Source of the DNA: Atrina japonica
Lineage: Eukaryota; Mollusca; Bivalvia; Pterioida; Pinnidae
NCBI GenBank assembly: GCA_030159075.1
Contig: BROG01000230.1
Location: 355,001-419,000 of the forward strand
Reading direction: 5' to 3'
DNA length: 64,000 nucleotides
The number at the start of each line of letters is the position of its first letter. Position 1 is the stretch's first letter. Position numbers and translations under genes: made by a program. Below, piece by piece: positions 33,301 to 46,674 of this stretch. The notes beneath the pieces were generated by a model. That model was not told the DNA's origin and did no database searches. It saw only the letters and a list, made by a program, of their open reading frames with translations.

Positions 33301-36300
33301 GGGGGGGGGGGCGCGTGTGAGGGGGGGGGTGGTGCTGTGGGCGCGTGGTGGGGGTGGAGGGGGGGGGGTGGGGGGGGGGGGGGGGTGGGTGAGGGGGGGT
33401 GTGGGGGGGGGCGGGGGTGGAGGGTGGGGGGGGGGGGGGCGGGAGTGGGGGTGGGTGCGGGGGGTGTCGCGGGGGGCGGGAGGGGAGGGTGTTGTGGGCG
33501 GGGGGGAGTGTGGTGGGGAGGGGGGAGGGAGGGGGTGGGGGGGGAGGTGAGAGAGGGGAGGCGGTTGGGGGGGGGGCGGTGGAGTGGTGAGTGGGTGGGG
33601 GTCGGGGTGGGGTGAGGTGCGGGGGGGGGGGGGGGGGGGGGGTGGGGGTGCAGGGAGGGGTTGGGGGGTAGGTAAGAGTGGGGGGGGGCGGCGGGGGGGG
33701 GGGGGGGGGGCAGGGAGCTGTGTGGGGTGGGGGGGGGTGGCGTGGGGGTAGGCGGGTGTGAGGGGGGGGTGGGGAGGGGGGAGGGGGGGGGTATTGGATG
33801 TGAGGATGTGGGGGGGGTGGGGGGTGGGGGGGAGAGTGGGGGGGTGGGGCGGGGGGGTGGAGGGTAGGGGGGAGGGGGAGGGGTGGGAGGGGGGGGGGTG
33901 GGGGAGTGTGGGTGAATGGGCGGGTGGGTTACAGGGGAGGGGGGGGTGAGGGATGGGTGGGGGGTGGGGGAGGTGGGGGTGTTGGGGGTGGTGTGGAGAG
34001 GGGAGTGGGGGTGTGTGGGTGGGGGGGGGTGTGGTGGTGGGGAGGGGCGGGGTGAGGGGTGGGTGGGGGGGGGTGGGGGGGGGGTGGTGTTGTGGGGGGG
34101 GGGGGAGGGTGGGGGGGGTGAGGGGAGGTGGGGGGGTGGGGGGGGGGGGGGGGTGGGGGGGGGGGGAGGGGGGTGGGGGGTGGAGGGTGTTGCGGGGGGA
34201 GGTGGCGGCGGCGGGGGGGGGGGGTGGGGGTGGGGGGGGGTGTTAGGGGGGTGGGGGGGGGGGGGGGGTGGGGTGGGGGTGTTTGAGGGGGTGCGCGTAG
34301 GTGGGTGGAGGGTGTGGGTGGGGTGGTGGAGTGTGGTGCGGGGGGGTTAGGGGGGGGGCAGGTGGTGCGAGGGGAGGGGCAGGGGGAGGTGGTCTGGGGG
34401 GTGGGCGGGGTCGGCGCGGTGGGGCGGTGCGTGTTCGGGGAGGGGGAGGGGGGGGGAGGCGGGCGGGGTGGGTGAGGGGGTGCGGCGCACGGGGGTGGGG
34501 TGTGAGTGTGGGCAAGGGCGCGGGTGTGCGGGGTGGTTGTGGGTGGGGGGGGGGGGTGTGGGGAGGGGGGGCGGAGTTTGGGGTGGGTGGTGGAGGGGGG
34601 GTGGGGTCGTGTGGCAGTGGGAGGGTGGGAGGTGGGAGGGGTGGGGGGACGGGTGGGGGCGGAGGGGTGGGTGGGCAGAGGGGTGGGGGGAGGGGATGTG
34701 GTGGGAGGGTGTTTAGGTGGGGAGTGTTTGGTGCGGTGGGGGGGGGAACGGGGGAGGGGGGGTGAGGGTGGAGGGGGAGGGGGGTGGGGAGTGGAGGTGG
34801 GGGTGGGAGGGGGGGGAGGGTGTGGGCGGGTATGAGGGTTGTAGGGGGGGAGCGGGGGGGGGGTGTAGTGGGGGGGGCGCGTGGGCAGGGAGGATGGGTG
34901 CGTGGGGGTGGGGGGTGGGGCGGTGGGGGGGAGGGGGTGGGGTGGCGTGTGGGGGGGTGAGGGGGTGGGTTGGTCGGGGGTGGTGTGGGGGGGGGGTGGG
35001 GTGTGTGGTGGGTGGGTGGGGGGGGGTGAGGGGAGGGTGGGGGGGGGGGGGGGGTGAAGGGGTGGGGGGTGGCGGAGGGGGGGGAGAAGGGGGGGGGGGA
35101 GGGGGGGGGTGGGAGTGGGAGGTGAGGGCGGTGAGGGGAGGGGTGCGGGGGGGGGGTGTGGGGGGAGGAGCGCCGAGGTGGCTCGGGGGGGGAGGGGGTG
35201 GGGAGTGGGTTGGGGGGGGGGGGTAGGTGGGGGGAGTGGGTGGTGGTGGTGAGGGAGTGGGGCGGGGGTGGGGGGGAGGCGGGTGTGGTGGTGTGGGGGG
35301 TGGGGGGCGGGAGGGGGGTGGGGGGGTGTGGGTGTGGAGCGGGGGGTGTGTGGTTGGGGGTGTGGTGGGGGGGGTGTTTGTGGGTGCGGGGGGAGGGTGT
35401 GTGGGGAGGGGGGGCGGTGGGGGGGGGGGGGGTGAGGGAGGTGAGCCGTGGGGGCGATGAGCTGTGTGGGCGTGTGGGGGAGGAGCGGGGGTGGAGGTGA
35501 GTGGGGGTGGGGGGGGGGGTGGGGGTGGGGAGGGGGGAGGTGAAGGACTGGGGTAGGGAGGGCAGGCGGGGTGTGGGAGTGGGTGGGGGGGGGGAGGGGG
35601 GGAGAGGTGGTGGGATGGGGGGGGAGGGGGTGTGGAGGGGGGTGTGGGGGGGGGGGTGGGGGGTGTGGGGGGGGGGGGAGTGGCGGGGGGGTGAGGGGGG
35701 GGTGGAGGGGGGGGGTGGGTGGGTGGGGGGGTGGGGGTGTCGCGTGGGCGGCGGGGAGGTGGGTGGGGGTGGGGAGCGGTGCGGGGGCGTGGTAGTGCGT
35801 AAGGGGAGGGTGGGGGGTGGGACGCGGTGGGGGGGAGGGGTGGGGTGGCAGTGGGGGGGGGGAGTGGGGAGGAGAGGGTGGGGGGGGGGGTGAGGTGGGA
35901 GTCGGGAAGGTTGGGGGCTGTGGGGGGGTGTGGGGCGGGGTGGTGTTGGGGGGCGTGGTGGGGGGAGGGGGGGGGGCGGGGGTGTTGGTGGCGGGGGGAG
36001 GGGGGGGGAGGGTGTGGGGGGGGGGGGTGGGGGAGGGGGGGTGAAGGGGGAGGGGGAGGGGGTTGGGGAGTGCGTGGGGGGGAGTGGGGGAGGCGGGGGG
36101 GGAGGGGTAGGTGGGGGGGGTGAGGGGGGGTGCGTAGGGTGGCGGGGGGGGGTGGTGGGGGGGGGGAGGGAGGTGGGGGGGTGGTTGGGGGTGGGGGGCG
36201 GGGGGCATGGGGGGGGAGGGGGTGGGGGGGGGAGGGGGGTGAGGCGTGTTGGGTGGGGGTGGGAGGGGGGGTTGGGGTGGGGGGGGTTGTGGGCGGGGGG

Positions 36301-39300
36301 GAAGCGCGTGGCGTGGGGGCTGGTGGGTGGGGTGCTGCGGAGTGGAGGGGGGTGGGTGGGGGGGTGGGGCGGGGGAGTGGGTGGGGTGTGCGGGCGGATG
36401 TGTGTGGGCGGTTATTGTGGGTGTGGGGAGCGGGGGGGGAGGTGGAGGGGGAGGGGGGGGGGTGGGGGTGGTGGGGGGGGGGGGGGGGGGGGGAGCAGCG
36501 TGTGGGGTGTGGGGGGGGGGTGGGCGTGGTGGAGGGTGTTGGCAGGGAGCGAGGGGGGGGCGGGGTGGGGGGGTGGGGGGGGGGGAGGAGGTTGGGGGCG
36601 CGGGGGGTGGAGGGGGGAGGGGGGTGGGTGTTAGCGAGGTGTGTGGGGGGGGGTTGTGGGGCGGGGGGGTTGGGGGGTGAAGGGGGGAGGGGAGTGGTGG
36701 CGGAGAGTGGAGGGGGCTTGGTGGGTGTCAGGGAGGGGGGCTGGGTGTGGGGTGGAGGGGGGGTGGGGGGGGGTGGGGAGGGGTGGATGTGGTGTTGCGG
36801 GGGGGTGGGGGGGTAGTGTGGGGGGGGGGGGGTGTGTAGCTGGGGGGAGGTAAGGTGTTCAGGGCGTGGGGGCGGTGGGGTGGATAGGTGGGGGAGGTGG
36901 GGATCGTGGTGTGGGGGGGCAGGTGGTGGTGTTGGGGTGAGGGGAGGGGGTTGCGTGTTTAGGGCGTGGGGGAGTGGGGGTGGGGGGATGGGGAGCGGGG
37001 GGGTCGTGGGGGAGGGTGGACGCGTTGGGGGGTGGAGTAGGGAGAGGAGGGGGGAGGAGGGGGGAGCCGGGGGGAGGGCGAAGGTGGGGAGTGATGGGGG
37101 GGGGGGGTAGGGGAGGGGTGGGGGGGTGGGTGGTGGGTGGAGGGGCGGGGGGGGGGGAGGTGGTGCGGGGGGTGTAGGTGGGGGGCGCGGGGGGTGAGTG
37201 GGGAGGTGAGGTGGGGGGCGGGAGGGGGCGGTGGTGTGTGGCGTGGGGGTGGGGGGGGAGGTGGGGGGGGGGTGTGGGGGGGTGGGTGGGGATGGGGAGT
37301 GGGTGGGGGCGTGGGGGGGGTGGGGGAGGGGTGGGGGGGATGGGGTGGGGGGGGGCGGTGTGGGAGGTGCGAGCAGGAGTAGTGGTGGGGGGGAGTGTTG
37401 GGGGGTGGGGTGGGGGAGGGGTGGGGGTGGTGGTGGGGGGGGGGGTGTTAGTGTGGGGGGGGGGGGGGGGAGGGGGGGGTGGGGGGTGGGGTCGGGCGAG
37501 TCGGGGGGGTGTTGGTGGGGGGGGGGTGTTTGAAGGTGTGGCAGGTGGGGGGGGGGGGTGGGGGGAGAGGAGGTGGTGGGGGGGGCGGGTGGTGTGGGGT
37601 GGGTGGGGGGGTCGTTTGTGTTTGGGGGGGGGTGGGGGAGAGGGGCGGTGGGTGGGGGGGTGGAGGGGGGGGAGGGAGGGGGGATGGTGCGAGGGGGTGG
37701 TGTTAGGGAGGGAGTGGGTGGTGCAGGAGGGGGGCGGTGGGGAGGGGTGGGGGGGGGGGGGGTGGTGGGGCGGGGGTGTAGGGGAGGGGTGGGGGGGAGG
37801 GGGGGAGTGTGGGGGGGGGGGGGGGGAGGGGGGTGAGGGGGGGGTGGTGGGGTGGGGTGGGGAGGGTGTGTGGGTGAGGGGGGGGAGGGGGGGGCGGTGG
37901 CGGGTGTGGGGGGGAGTGGGGATACGGGTGGGGGGGGGGTGGGGGGCGGGGTGGGGAGTTGGCTGGGTGGCGGGGGGGGTGAGGGGGGGGGCGGAGCGGG
38001 GTGGGTGGGGTGAGTGGGGAGTTGGGGCGAGGGAGGTGGGGGGGGGGGGAGTGGGGGTGTTCGGGGAGGGAAGGGGGGGTGGAGGGCGGGGGGTGGGGGG
38101 GGGGGGAGTGGGGGGTGGCGGGGGGGCGGGTGTGGGGTGGGGAGGGTGGGGTGGGGGGGGGTGAGGGGGGAGGGGGCGTGGGGGGTGGGGGCTGGGGTGG
38201 TGGTGGGCGCGGGGGAGGGGGTGGTGGGTGGGTGGGTGGGGGGGGGGGGGGGGGGGGGGGGAGGGGGGCGGCGGGAGTGGGGGAGAGGGGTGGGGGGGAG
38301 TGGGGGGGGGGGGGGGGGGGAGGGGGGGAGGGGGGGGTGGGGCGGGGGGGGAGAGAGTGGAGGGAGGGGTGTGGTAGACGGGTGTGGGCAGGGGGGGGGG
38401 GGGTGTGGGTGGGGGGGTGGGGGGGGGGGGGGGGTGTGGGTGGAGGGGTGGTGGGGCGGCAGTGTGTGTTGTGTGAGGGGGGGGTGGGTGGGGGACGGTG
38501 GGGGGGGGGGGGGGCGGGGGGGAGGGGGGAGGGCGGGGTGAGGGAGGGGCGAGTGGGGGGAGGGTGGAGCTGGCGTGCGGGGCGGGGCTCGGGGGAGCGG
38601 TGGGTGAGGTGTGGGGGCGCGGGAGGGGGGTGGGGGTTAGTGGGTGGTGGGGGTGGGGGTGGGGGGGGGGGGTGCAAGGGGGCGGAGTTTTGTTGGTTGC
38701 GCTTGGGCGGGGAGGTGGTTGTGTGGGTTGCTTGATGGTGGGCGGGTGGGGTGAGGGAGGACGCGGGAGCCGTGGTGGTGGGGGGGAGTGGTGGGGCCGG
38801 GAGCATGTGTGGGGCTGGGGGGTGTTGGACGGGGGACGGCTTGCGTGGTCGGGGTGGCGTGGGAGTGAGAGAGGTGTGTGGGTGGGGGGGGGGGGGGGGG
38901 GGGGGGGGGGTGGGGGGGGTGGTGTGTGGGGGGGTGAGTTGGGTGGGGGGTGGAGGGCGAGGTGGGAGGGGGTGCGGGGGGAGGGGAGGGGGTGGGGGTG
39001 GGGGGGTGAGGAGGTGTGGTGGAAGGGGGGGGGTGGGAGGGGGTGGAGGGGAGGGGGGGTGTGGGGTGTGGGAAGGAGGGGGATGGGTGGGTTGCGGGTG
39101 GGGTGAGGGCGGGGGGCGGGGGGTACGGGGTGGTGGGGGGGGGGGGGGGAGGTGGGGAGATTGGAAGTGGGGGTGGTGGGTGTGGGGGGGGGGTAGGGTG
39201 GGGAGGGGGTGGGGGGGGGGGGGAGGGGAGGGGTGGAGGGGGGGGTGGTAGTGTTAGGTGGCGGGGTGGAGGGTAAGGGGGGGGGGCGGGTGTTGAGTGG

Positions 39301-40920
39301 TGGGGGCGGGGGGGGGGGGGGTGGGGTGTTGGGGGGGGTGGGGCGGGTAGGAGGAGGTGGGGGGGCGTGGGGAGGGGAGGGTGGCAGGTGGTGGGGCGGG
39401 GGGGGGGGGGAGGAGTGGCGAGGAGGAGGCGGGGGTGGGGGGTGCGGGGGGGGGGGGCGGGGGGGGTGTGTGGTGAGGGTGGCGGAGGGTGGGAGCGGGG
39501 GGATGGGTGGGGGGGGGGGGGAGGGAAGGGAGGGGGGGGGGTGCGGCTGTAGAGGGGTGTGTTGCGAGGTGGGTGGGAGGGTGGTGAGCGGGGGGGTGGG
39601 TGGGGGGGGAGGTGAGGTAGGGGTGGTGGGGGTGGTGGGGGTGGTGGGGGGGGGGTGGGGGTGTTGAGGGGGGAGGGAGGGGTGGGTGCGGGGGGTGGGG
39701 GGGGGGGTGGGTGGGACAAGGGGGGGGGGGGGATGTGGATGAGGGTGTAAGTGTGTAGAGGTGGGGCGGTGGTGGGGCGGTGAGGGGGAGTGTTGGGTGG
39801 AGTAGGGGGGTCGGGTGCTGGGGGGGGTGGGGGCTGGGGGGGAGGGATGTCGTGGTGGGAGGGTGGTGGAGGAGGGGAGGGTGGGGGGGGGGGGGGGGGT
39901 GTGGGGGAGTGAAGGTAGGTGAGGGGAGGGGGGTGGGGGGGGGGTTGGGGTGGGGGTGAGGGGGGGGGGGGGGGCGGGGGGGAGGGGGGGGGCGGGGTGG
40001 GGGGGGGAGGGGTGGTGGGCGTTGGGGGGTGGGGGGGTGGCGGGGGGGGGGGGGGTGAGGGGGGGGGGAGTGGGAAAGGTGGGGGGGGGTGGGGTGAGGG
40101 GGGGGGAGGGGGGGGGGGGGGGGGAGTGGGTGGGGCGTGGGTTGGGGAGGGGGTTGTGGGGGTGGGGTGGATGGGGTGGGGTGGAGGGGTGGAGCTGGTG
40201 GTGTTTGGGGTGGGGGGGGGGGGGGGGGTGTTGGGGGGGGTGGTTGGGTGGGGTGGCGGGGGGGTGGGGGGTGTTGTGGGGCGGTGGCGGGGAGGAGGGG
40301 GGGAGGGGCGGTGGGAAGGGGAATTGTTCGAGGGGGGGTGTTGGGGTGGGGGGGTGTGAGTGGGTTGGAGGTGTGTGGGGTCGGGGTGGGGTTGGGGGGT
40401 GGTGGGTTGGAGTGGGGGGGGAGGAACGTGGTGGGGAGGGGGCGGGGGGGGGGGGTGGGGAAGGGGGGGCGGGGGTGTGGGGGGGTGTGAGGGGGTAGTG
40501 AAGGGTGGGGGGGGGGGAGGGGGGAGCGGTGGGAGGTGGGGGTGTGGGGGGTGGGGAGGGGGAGCGGGTGCGGCGTGGGGAGTGTCGGGAGGGGGGGGGT
40601 GCGGCGGTGGCGGGGGGGAGGGAGGGGGAGTGAGTGTGCGTGGGGTGTGGGGGGGAGGGGGGGGGGGGGGGGGGGGGTGGGGGGCGGGGGGGGGGGGTGC
40701 GGGGTGGGAGTGGGGTGGGTGGTGGAGGTAGGTGGGAGGGGGGGGGGGTGGGCGGGGGTGTGGGGGGTGGGGGGCGTGCGGTGGTGGGGTGGGGGGGTGA
40801 GGAGGTATGGTCGGTGATGGGTGGGGGGGGGTGGGGGTGGACGCAGGGGGTTGGGACTCGGGAGGGCTGGGGTGGTGTGGGGGGCGTGTGGTGGAGATTG
40901 TGAGAAGCCGGGCGAGCGGT
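30385..40920 (+). repeat. ~10.5-kb aperiodic G-rich low-complexity block
   Basis: The + strand is mostly G with scattered single T, A and C; runs reach 24-27 G (for example 38238-38261 and 38884-38910). No repeat period is visible. G content rises gradually from about 30170, while the 3' end (about 40900-40935) is abrupt. The long minus-strand Pro/Thr/His frames and the plus-strand Gly/Trp/Arg frames are consequences of composition: stop codons are hard to form. G-quadruplex potential is extreme if the sequence is real. A sequencing or assembly artefact is a serious alternative. Confidence 0.95.
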
Positions 40921-40934
40921 GTACGGTAGTCAGT

Positions 40935-42696
40935 TTTCTTTGTAGGTTTTTGGACTTTTTAGGTTATTTTTGTTTTTTTTTGTTAGTCTTTAGTTTTTTT
41001 CTATTTCTTTTTCGTTTTTTTTTTTTTTTTGTAGTTTATTCTATTTGTTTTTTTTTTTTTTTTTAGTTTTTCTTTATCTTTCTTTCCTTTTTTTTCTTTT
41101 CTTGTTTTAGTTATTTAGTTAGTGCTTTTTTTTCTCTTCTATTAGATTTAGCTTAGTTTTTTTTTTTTAGTTTTTTTTCTTTGTTGCTTTTTCCTTTTCT
41201 TTTAGTAGTCTCTTTTTTCTTTTAGAATCTTAGGCTTGAATTTTTTTTTTTTCGTAGCCTTGTCTCTTTTCTTTTTTAGAAACTTTTCCTAGCCTAGTTC
41301 AGCTTTTTTTTTTAGTTAGTTTTTTTTTTTTGTTTTTCTTTTGCCTTTCCTTAGTTTTTTTAGAATTTTAGTTTTTTTTTCTTTTTTGTAGTTTTAGCTT
41401 GTTATTTTTTTTTGTAGTTTTTTTTTAGTTTTATTTATCTTAGTTTAGTTTTCTATATTTTTTAGTTTTTTAGTTAGTTTTATTTTTTTTTTTCTTTTTT
41501 CTTCTTTAGTTTTTCTTTCTTTTAGTATCTGTTTTTTCTTTGTTATAGTTTCTTTTCTTTTTTAGTTTTCTTTCATAGTTTTTTTTTTTTTTTTTTTCTT
41601 ACTTTTTTTTAGTTCTTTTTATTTTTGTAGTTTTAGTCTTAGCTTTTTTAGTAGTTTCTAGTTTTATATTAGTTTTTTTAGGACTTTTCTTTATTGTAGT
41701 CTTCTTTTTTAGCTTTTTAGTCTTTTTCTTAGTTTTTTTTAGCTTTTTTATTTGAATTTTAGTTTTTTAAGTTTTCTTTTTAAGTTCTTTTTTTTTTTTC
41801 TTACTTAGTCTTTATAGCTGTATTTTTTTTAGTTTTTTTTAGTTTTTTTAGTTAGTTTAGCTTTTTTTTTTTTTTCTTTTTTTCTTTCTTTTTCTTTTTT
41901 TTTTTTTTTAGTTTAGCTTTTTAGTTTTTAGTAATAATCTATTTCTTAGTTTTTTGCTTTAGTTTAGATCTTATTTTTTCTTTTAGGCTTTTCTTTTTTT
42001 TTTTTTTTAGTGTTTTTTTTCTGTATTTTTTGTAGTCCTTTTTTTTTTTATATTTTTAGTTTTTTTTTTTAGTTAGTTTAGTCTTCTTAGTAGTAGTTTT
42101 TTATCTTTTTTCTAGTTTTTTTAGTTAGTTAGCTTTTTAGTAGACTTTTTTTCTTAGAATTTTTTTTAGAGTGTCTTGTAGTTTTTTTTTTAGTAGCTGT
42201 TTTTTTTTTATTTTAGTTTTCTCTTTTATTTTTCTCTCTATTTTTTCATTTCTTTTTTATTTTAGCTTTTTTTCTTAGTTTGTTAGTTCCTTTTATTTTC
42301 TTCTTTTGCTCTCATTTTTTTTTTTGTTTAGTCTAGCTAGTATTTTTTTGTTCTTCTTTCTCTTTTAGTTTGCTGTAGATTTCTTTCTTTATGTCTTTTT
42401 TTGTAGCTTTTTCTTTTTTTTCTTATCTTTTTCTTTTTTTTAGCCTATCTTGCCTTAGCTTTAGATTAGTTGTAGATCCTCTTCTGTTTTAGATTTTTTT
42501 TTTAGAATATTTTTTTAGACTTTAGGTGTTTTTTAGTCTTTTAGTAGGTTTTTCTTTTGTTTTTTGTTTTTAGTTAGTATCTTTTAGTCTGCTCTCTTTA
42601 GTTTTGTTCTTTTTTCTATTTTTTTCTAGTAGAATTTTTTTTTCTTTTAGTAGTTAGTTTTTTTTTTTTTTTTATTCTTAGTTTTAGTTAGAATTT

Positions 42697-42727
<31 letters not shown>

Positions 42728-44578
42728 ATTAGCGTTCTGACTTGTTTTTTTTAGTTTTGTTTTATTAGTTAGCTTTAGTCGTTTTTTTTCTTCTAGTATT
42801 CTTCACTTTTCTCTTAGTTATTTTTCTTGGTTCTAATTTTTTGTTATTTAGTTGTCTTTTCTTTTTAGTTTTTCCTTTAGTTTTTTGTAGTTCTTTCTTA
42901 TAGTTTTAGTAGATTTTTTAGTTAGATTTTATTTTTTAGTTTATTTTTAGTTTCTAGGTTCTGTTTTTTTTTTTTTTCTTTTTGTTTTTTTCTTCTTTTC
43001 TTATTAGTTAGTGTCTTTTTGCGTAGTTTTTTTTTTAGTTTTTTTTAAGGCTAGTGTTCTTTTCTTTAGGTTTTCTTTTATTCTTTGTCTTTTCTAGTTT
43101 AGCTCTTTACTAGTATTTAGTAGTACTTTTTTTCTATCTTTAGACTTTTTAGTTCTCTTTTTCGTTTTTAGCTCTTTCTAGTTTTTCTTCTTTTTCTTTT
43201 TTTTTAGAGTTTAGTTTAGAATTTTTAGCTCTTCTTTTCTTTCTGAGAATTAGTAGTTTTCTTTTTTTTTTTGTTTTTTTTAGTCTTTAGCCTTTTAGTT
43301 TTTAGTGGTTTTTCTTTTTTTTAGTTTTTTTTCCTTAGTTTTTTTTAGTTATCGTAGTTTAGTTTTTTTTTTAGTTTCTTTTTTGTTTTTCTTTTATTTC
43401 TTTTTTTGGCCTTCTGTTTTTAGTTTTTTGTCTTAGGGTTTTTTTTTTAGTTTTAGTAAGTTTTTTTTTACCCCTGTAGATTTTTTTTCTAGCTTTTTTT
43501 TCCTTTATGAGTTCTTTTCTTTCTCTAGTATAGTAGTCCTTTAGCTTTAGTTCTTTTTAAGTTTTTTATGTTTTTTTCTAGTTCTTTTAGTTTTTTAGTT
43601 TTTTTTTTTTTCTTCTTTTTCATGTATTTTTTCTTTTAGTTTTGTTTCTTTTTTCTCTTTTTTTTTTAGTTTAGTCTTTTAGTTTAGCTTCTTAGAAATT
43701 AGTAGTTTTTTTTAGTAGTTTCTTAGCTTTTTTTAGTTCTTTCTATAGTTTCTTTTCTAGCTAGCTTTTTTTCTAGTTGTAGACTTTTTAGCTTTTTTTG
43801 TTTAGTCTAGCTAGTTTTTTCTAGTTTTTTAGATTTCTTCTAGATTTTAGAATAGTTTTTTTTTTTTTTTTTTTTTAGTCTTTTTTAGTTAGCTCTTTTC
43901 TAGTTGTAGTTTTTTAGTTATGTCTTTTAGAATTTTTTAGCTTTAGTCTAGGTTAGTTTATTTCTTTTTTTTTCTTAGTTTCTTTCTTTTTTTTTTTTTT
44001 TTTTGTCTTGTTTTTGTTTTAGTCTCTATCTATTTCTAGTTTTTTCTTTAGTTTTTTTTTTTGTCTCTTTTTGTGTTATTTTAGTTTTATTTTTAGTTAG
44101 TTTGTAGTTGTTTTTCCTTTATTCTAGTATTTTTTTTAGTAGAAGTTTTTTTTTTTAGTAGTTTTTTTAGTTTTAGCTCTTTAGTTACTCTTTTCTCTCT
44201 TTTTTTCTAGTTTTTTTTTTTTTTAGTCTTGTTCTCTTCTTTAGTAGTTTCAGTTTGTTTTTTAGATAGTTTTTCTTTAGTTTTTTTTTAGTAGCTGAGC
44301 TTTAGTTAGTTTTTAGCTTCTTTGTTTTTTCTTAGTTTTTTTTTTAGATTTCTTTAGTTTTTTAGTAGTTTTTTTTCTAGTTGTTCTTCTTTAGCCCTAG
44401 TAGCTAGTTTTTCTTGTTATACTTAGAATTGTTTAGTTTTTTTTTTTAGATTATATTTTTTTTTCTTTATTTTTTTTTGTTTTTTTTTTTAGTTAGCTTT
44501 TAGTAGGTAGAATATTCTTTTCTTTGAATTTTTAGCTCTTTTAGTTTTAGTTCGTTGTTTATCTTGTTTGTCTTTTCT
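40935..44578 (+). repeat. ~3.6-kb aperiodic T-rich low-complexity block
   Basis: Mostly T, with TAG by far the commonest interruption (ttttagtttt) and C mainly as isolated TCT. The longest T run is about 28 (42700-42727). It is directly joined to the G-rich block and ends abruptly at ctgacacagatttatataat. No period, gene or open frame is seen. Confidence 0.95.
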
Positions 44579-45039
44579 GACACAGATTTATATAATTATC
44601 TATATTTATATATATTTAAAAATTTGACCCTATAAGAACCTACATTCAATGGTTATGAACTGACATATGTTTTTCATAATATCGAAAACGTAGAATTCAG
44701 ACCAGTTACTCATGAAATGAAAGTCTTGTTTCTCTTGGTATTGTAGAAACGCGGAGTGACTTGTGCTGTTTAAGCAATTCATTATAACAAAATGTGATGA
44801 TTAGTAGAATTCATAACAGCTAGAACTATATGAAGTAAGATATTCCCTTGCACCCATAGTAATTTCATTTTGTTAACATGACTGATTTTTTGTTTACTTT
44901 TACCGAGCGACATGGCACAATTTTGTTTTTACTCAGTTTGATCCATGAACATGATGGAACTTTCTTCTAACATCATGGGCCCACGGACATGAGGCAACTT
45001 TGTTCTTGTTAACTTTAATTGACACATTTTTTTATCACT
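44579..45039. other. No gene seen
   Basis: Normal AT-rich sequence resumes after the T-rich block; nothing recognisable before the 33-bp array. Confidence 0.45.
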
Positions 45040-45795
45040 GAGACATGAAAATGACATTGAAACGATGATATTTTGTTAACCTACACACATTGAAACAATG
45101 GTATTTTGTTAACGTACACCCATTGACACAACGGTGTTTTGTTAACCTACACTCATTGACACGATGATATTTTGTTAACCTACACCCATTGACACGATGA
45201 TATTTTGTTAACCTACACCGATTGACACTATGATATTTTGTTAACTTACACATAATGACACGACTGTATTTTGTTAGCCTATACCCATCGACACGACGGT
45301 GTTTTGTTAACCTACACACATTGACACGACGGTATTCTGTTAACCTACACCCATTGACACGATGGTATTTTGTTTACCTACACCCATTGACACGACGAAG
45401 TTTTGTATGTGTTTATTAAACTAAAGATATGATGTGATTTTGAATTTTGTTTACCTACACCCATTGACAAGACGATATTTTGTTAACCTACACCCATTGA
45501 CACGATGATATTTTGTTTACCTACACCCATTGACACGACGAATTTTTGTATGTGTTTATTAAACTAAAGATATGATGTGATTTTGAATTTTGTTTACCTA
45601 CACCCATTGACAAGACGATATTTTGTTAACCTACACCCATTGACACGATGATATTTTGTTAACCTACACCCATTGACAAGACGATATTTTTTTAACCTAC
45701 ACCCATTGAAACGACGATATCTTGTTTACCTACAAGCATTGACACGACGATATTTTGTTAACCTACACCCATTGACACGTCGTTATTTTGTATTT
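45040..45795. repeat. 33-bp minisatellite
   Basis: Consensus gatattttgttaacctacacccattgacacgac, about 22 units. A longer unit (attttgtatgtgtttattaaactaaagatatgatgtgattttg) is inserted twice. Because 33 is divisible by 3, both strands give repetitive ORFs that are not genes. Confidence 0.95.
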
Positions 45796-46674
45796 GTTTA
45801 TATAACACATGAACATGACGCAATTTTGTTTCATGTCGCTAGTTTATTTTGTTCACCTGAACCGAGATACATGAGGCGATTTTGATTGTGTTCTTCCGAA
45901 AGCCCTCGTTAAAATTTTACATTTTGATTGAAAGAAATAGATGGTCTTATTTTGTTGGGTCCAAACGATACATTAAATGTGTAACAGCATTGACTTTAGA
46001 TTATCAACAAACGACACGACTTATAATTGGATGAATTACCCAAAAGTTTGATATTTAACTGATGACTTAACAGATAGAGTTTTAAGGAAACATACAGTTT
46101 GCAGATTACATAAGAAAAGATTGTTTTTTAACACCTTAAAACACACAAACAAAAAAATCTTAACATTATATACATATGCAAAAAAAGTAAAAATAATTTT
46201 TTCTCGTAAACAAAACCACTTTTCCATTTTTACATTTGTATGGTTTAATCCTGAAATTTATTGGGCTAATGTTCTTATTATTTGGTTTTGCAACCCCTGC
46301 AATGTTGATTATACATGGACGTCTATAGCTACAATCATTTATGTATACTGATTTTCGGGATACAATAATCGATTTATCTAATACATTGTTTATTCAATTG
46401 AAATCCCATTGCTTGAATTATCTGTTGGTCTATTTATGGGTCTTTATGTTTGAACACTTTTGATGATATCGTTTTTATACGCTTTCTCATATTTAGTCTT
46501 TGTTTAGTACCCAAAAATAATAGCAAGCATATCCTGTTTTAAAAAAACGTATGAAGTTAATTCAAGTAGATATCCACATGGAACAGAACGATTTATTCGT
46601 CCCATATGTATAAATGTTAAATGAACTTGATCTGGACACGCAGTAAAAAAATTACGCGCTATATTTATTCACCT
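45796..46674. other. No gene recognised
   Basis: AT-rich, with open frames no longer than about 76 codons and no motif. Confidence 0.4.

Noticed and set aside
33929..36208. A 759-codon minus-strand proline-rich open frame (also 37703-38806 and 38637-39719)
   Set aside because: Same composition effect within the G-rich block; neighbouring frames of the same strand are equally open.
30385..44578. Telomeric or centromeric satellite
   Set aside because: No TTAGGG array and no repeat period in either the G-rich or the T-rich block.
45035..45319. 94-codon minus-strand ORF with an 11-residue repeat (RLTKYHRVNGC type)
   Set aside because: It is the translation of the 33-bp minisatellite; the repeat length divisible by three keeps frames open.
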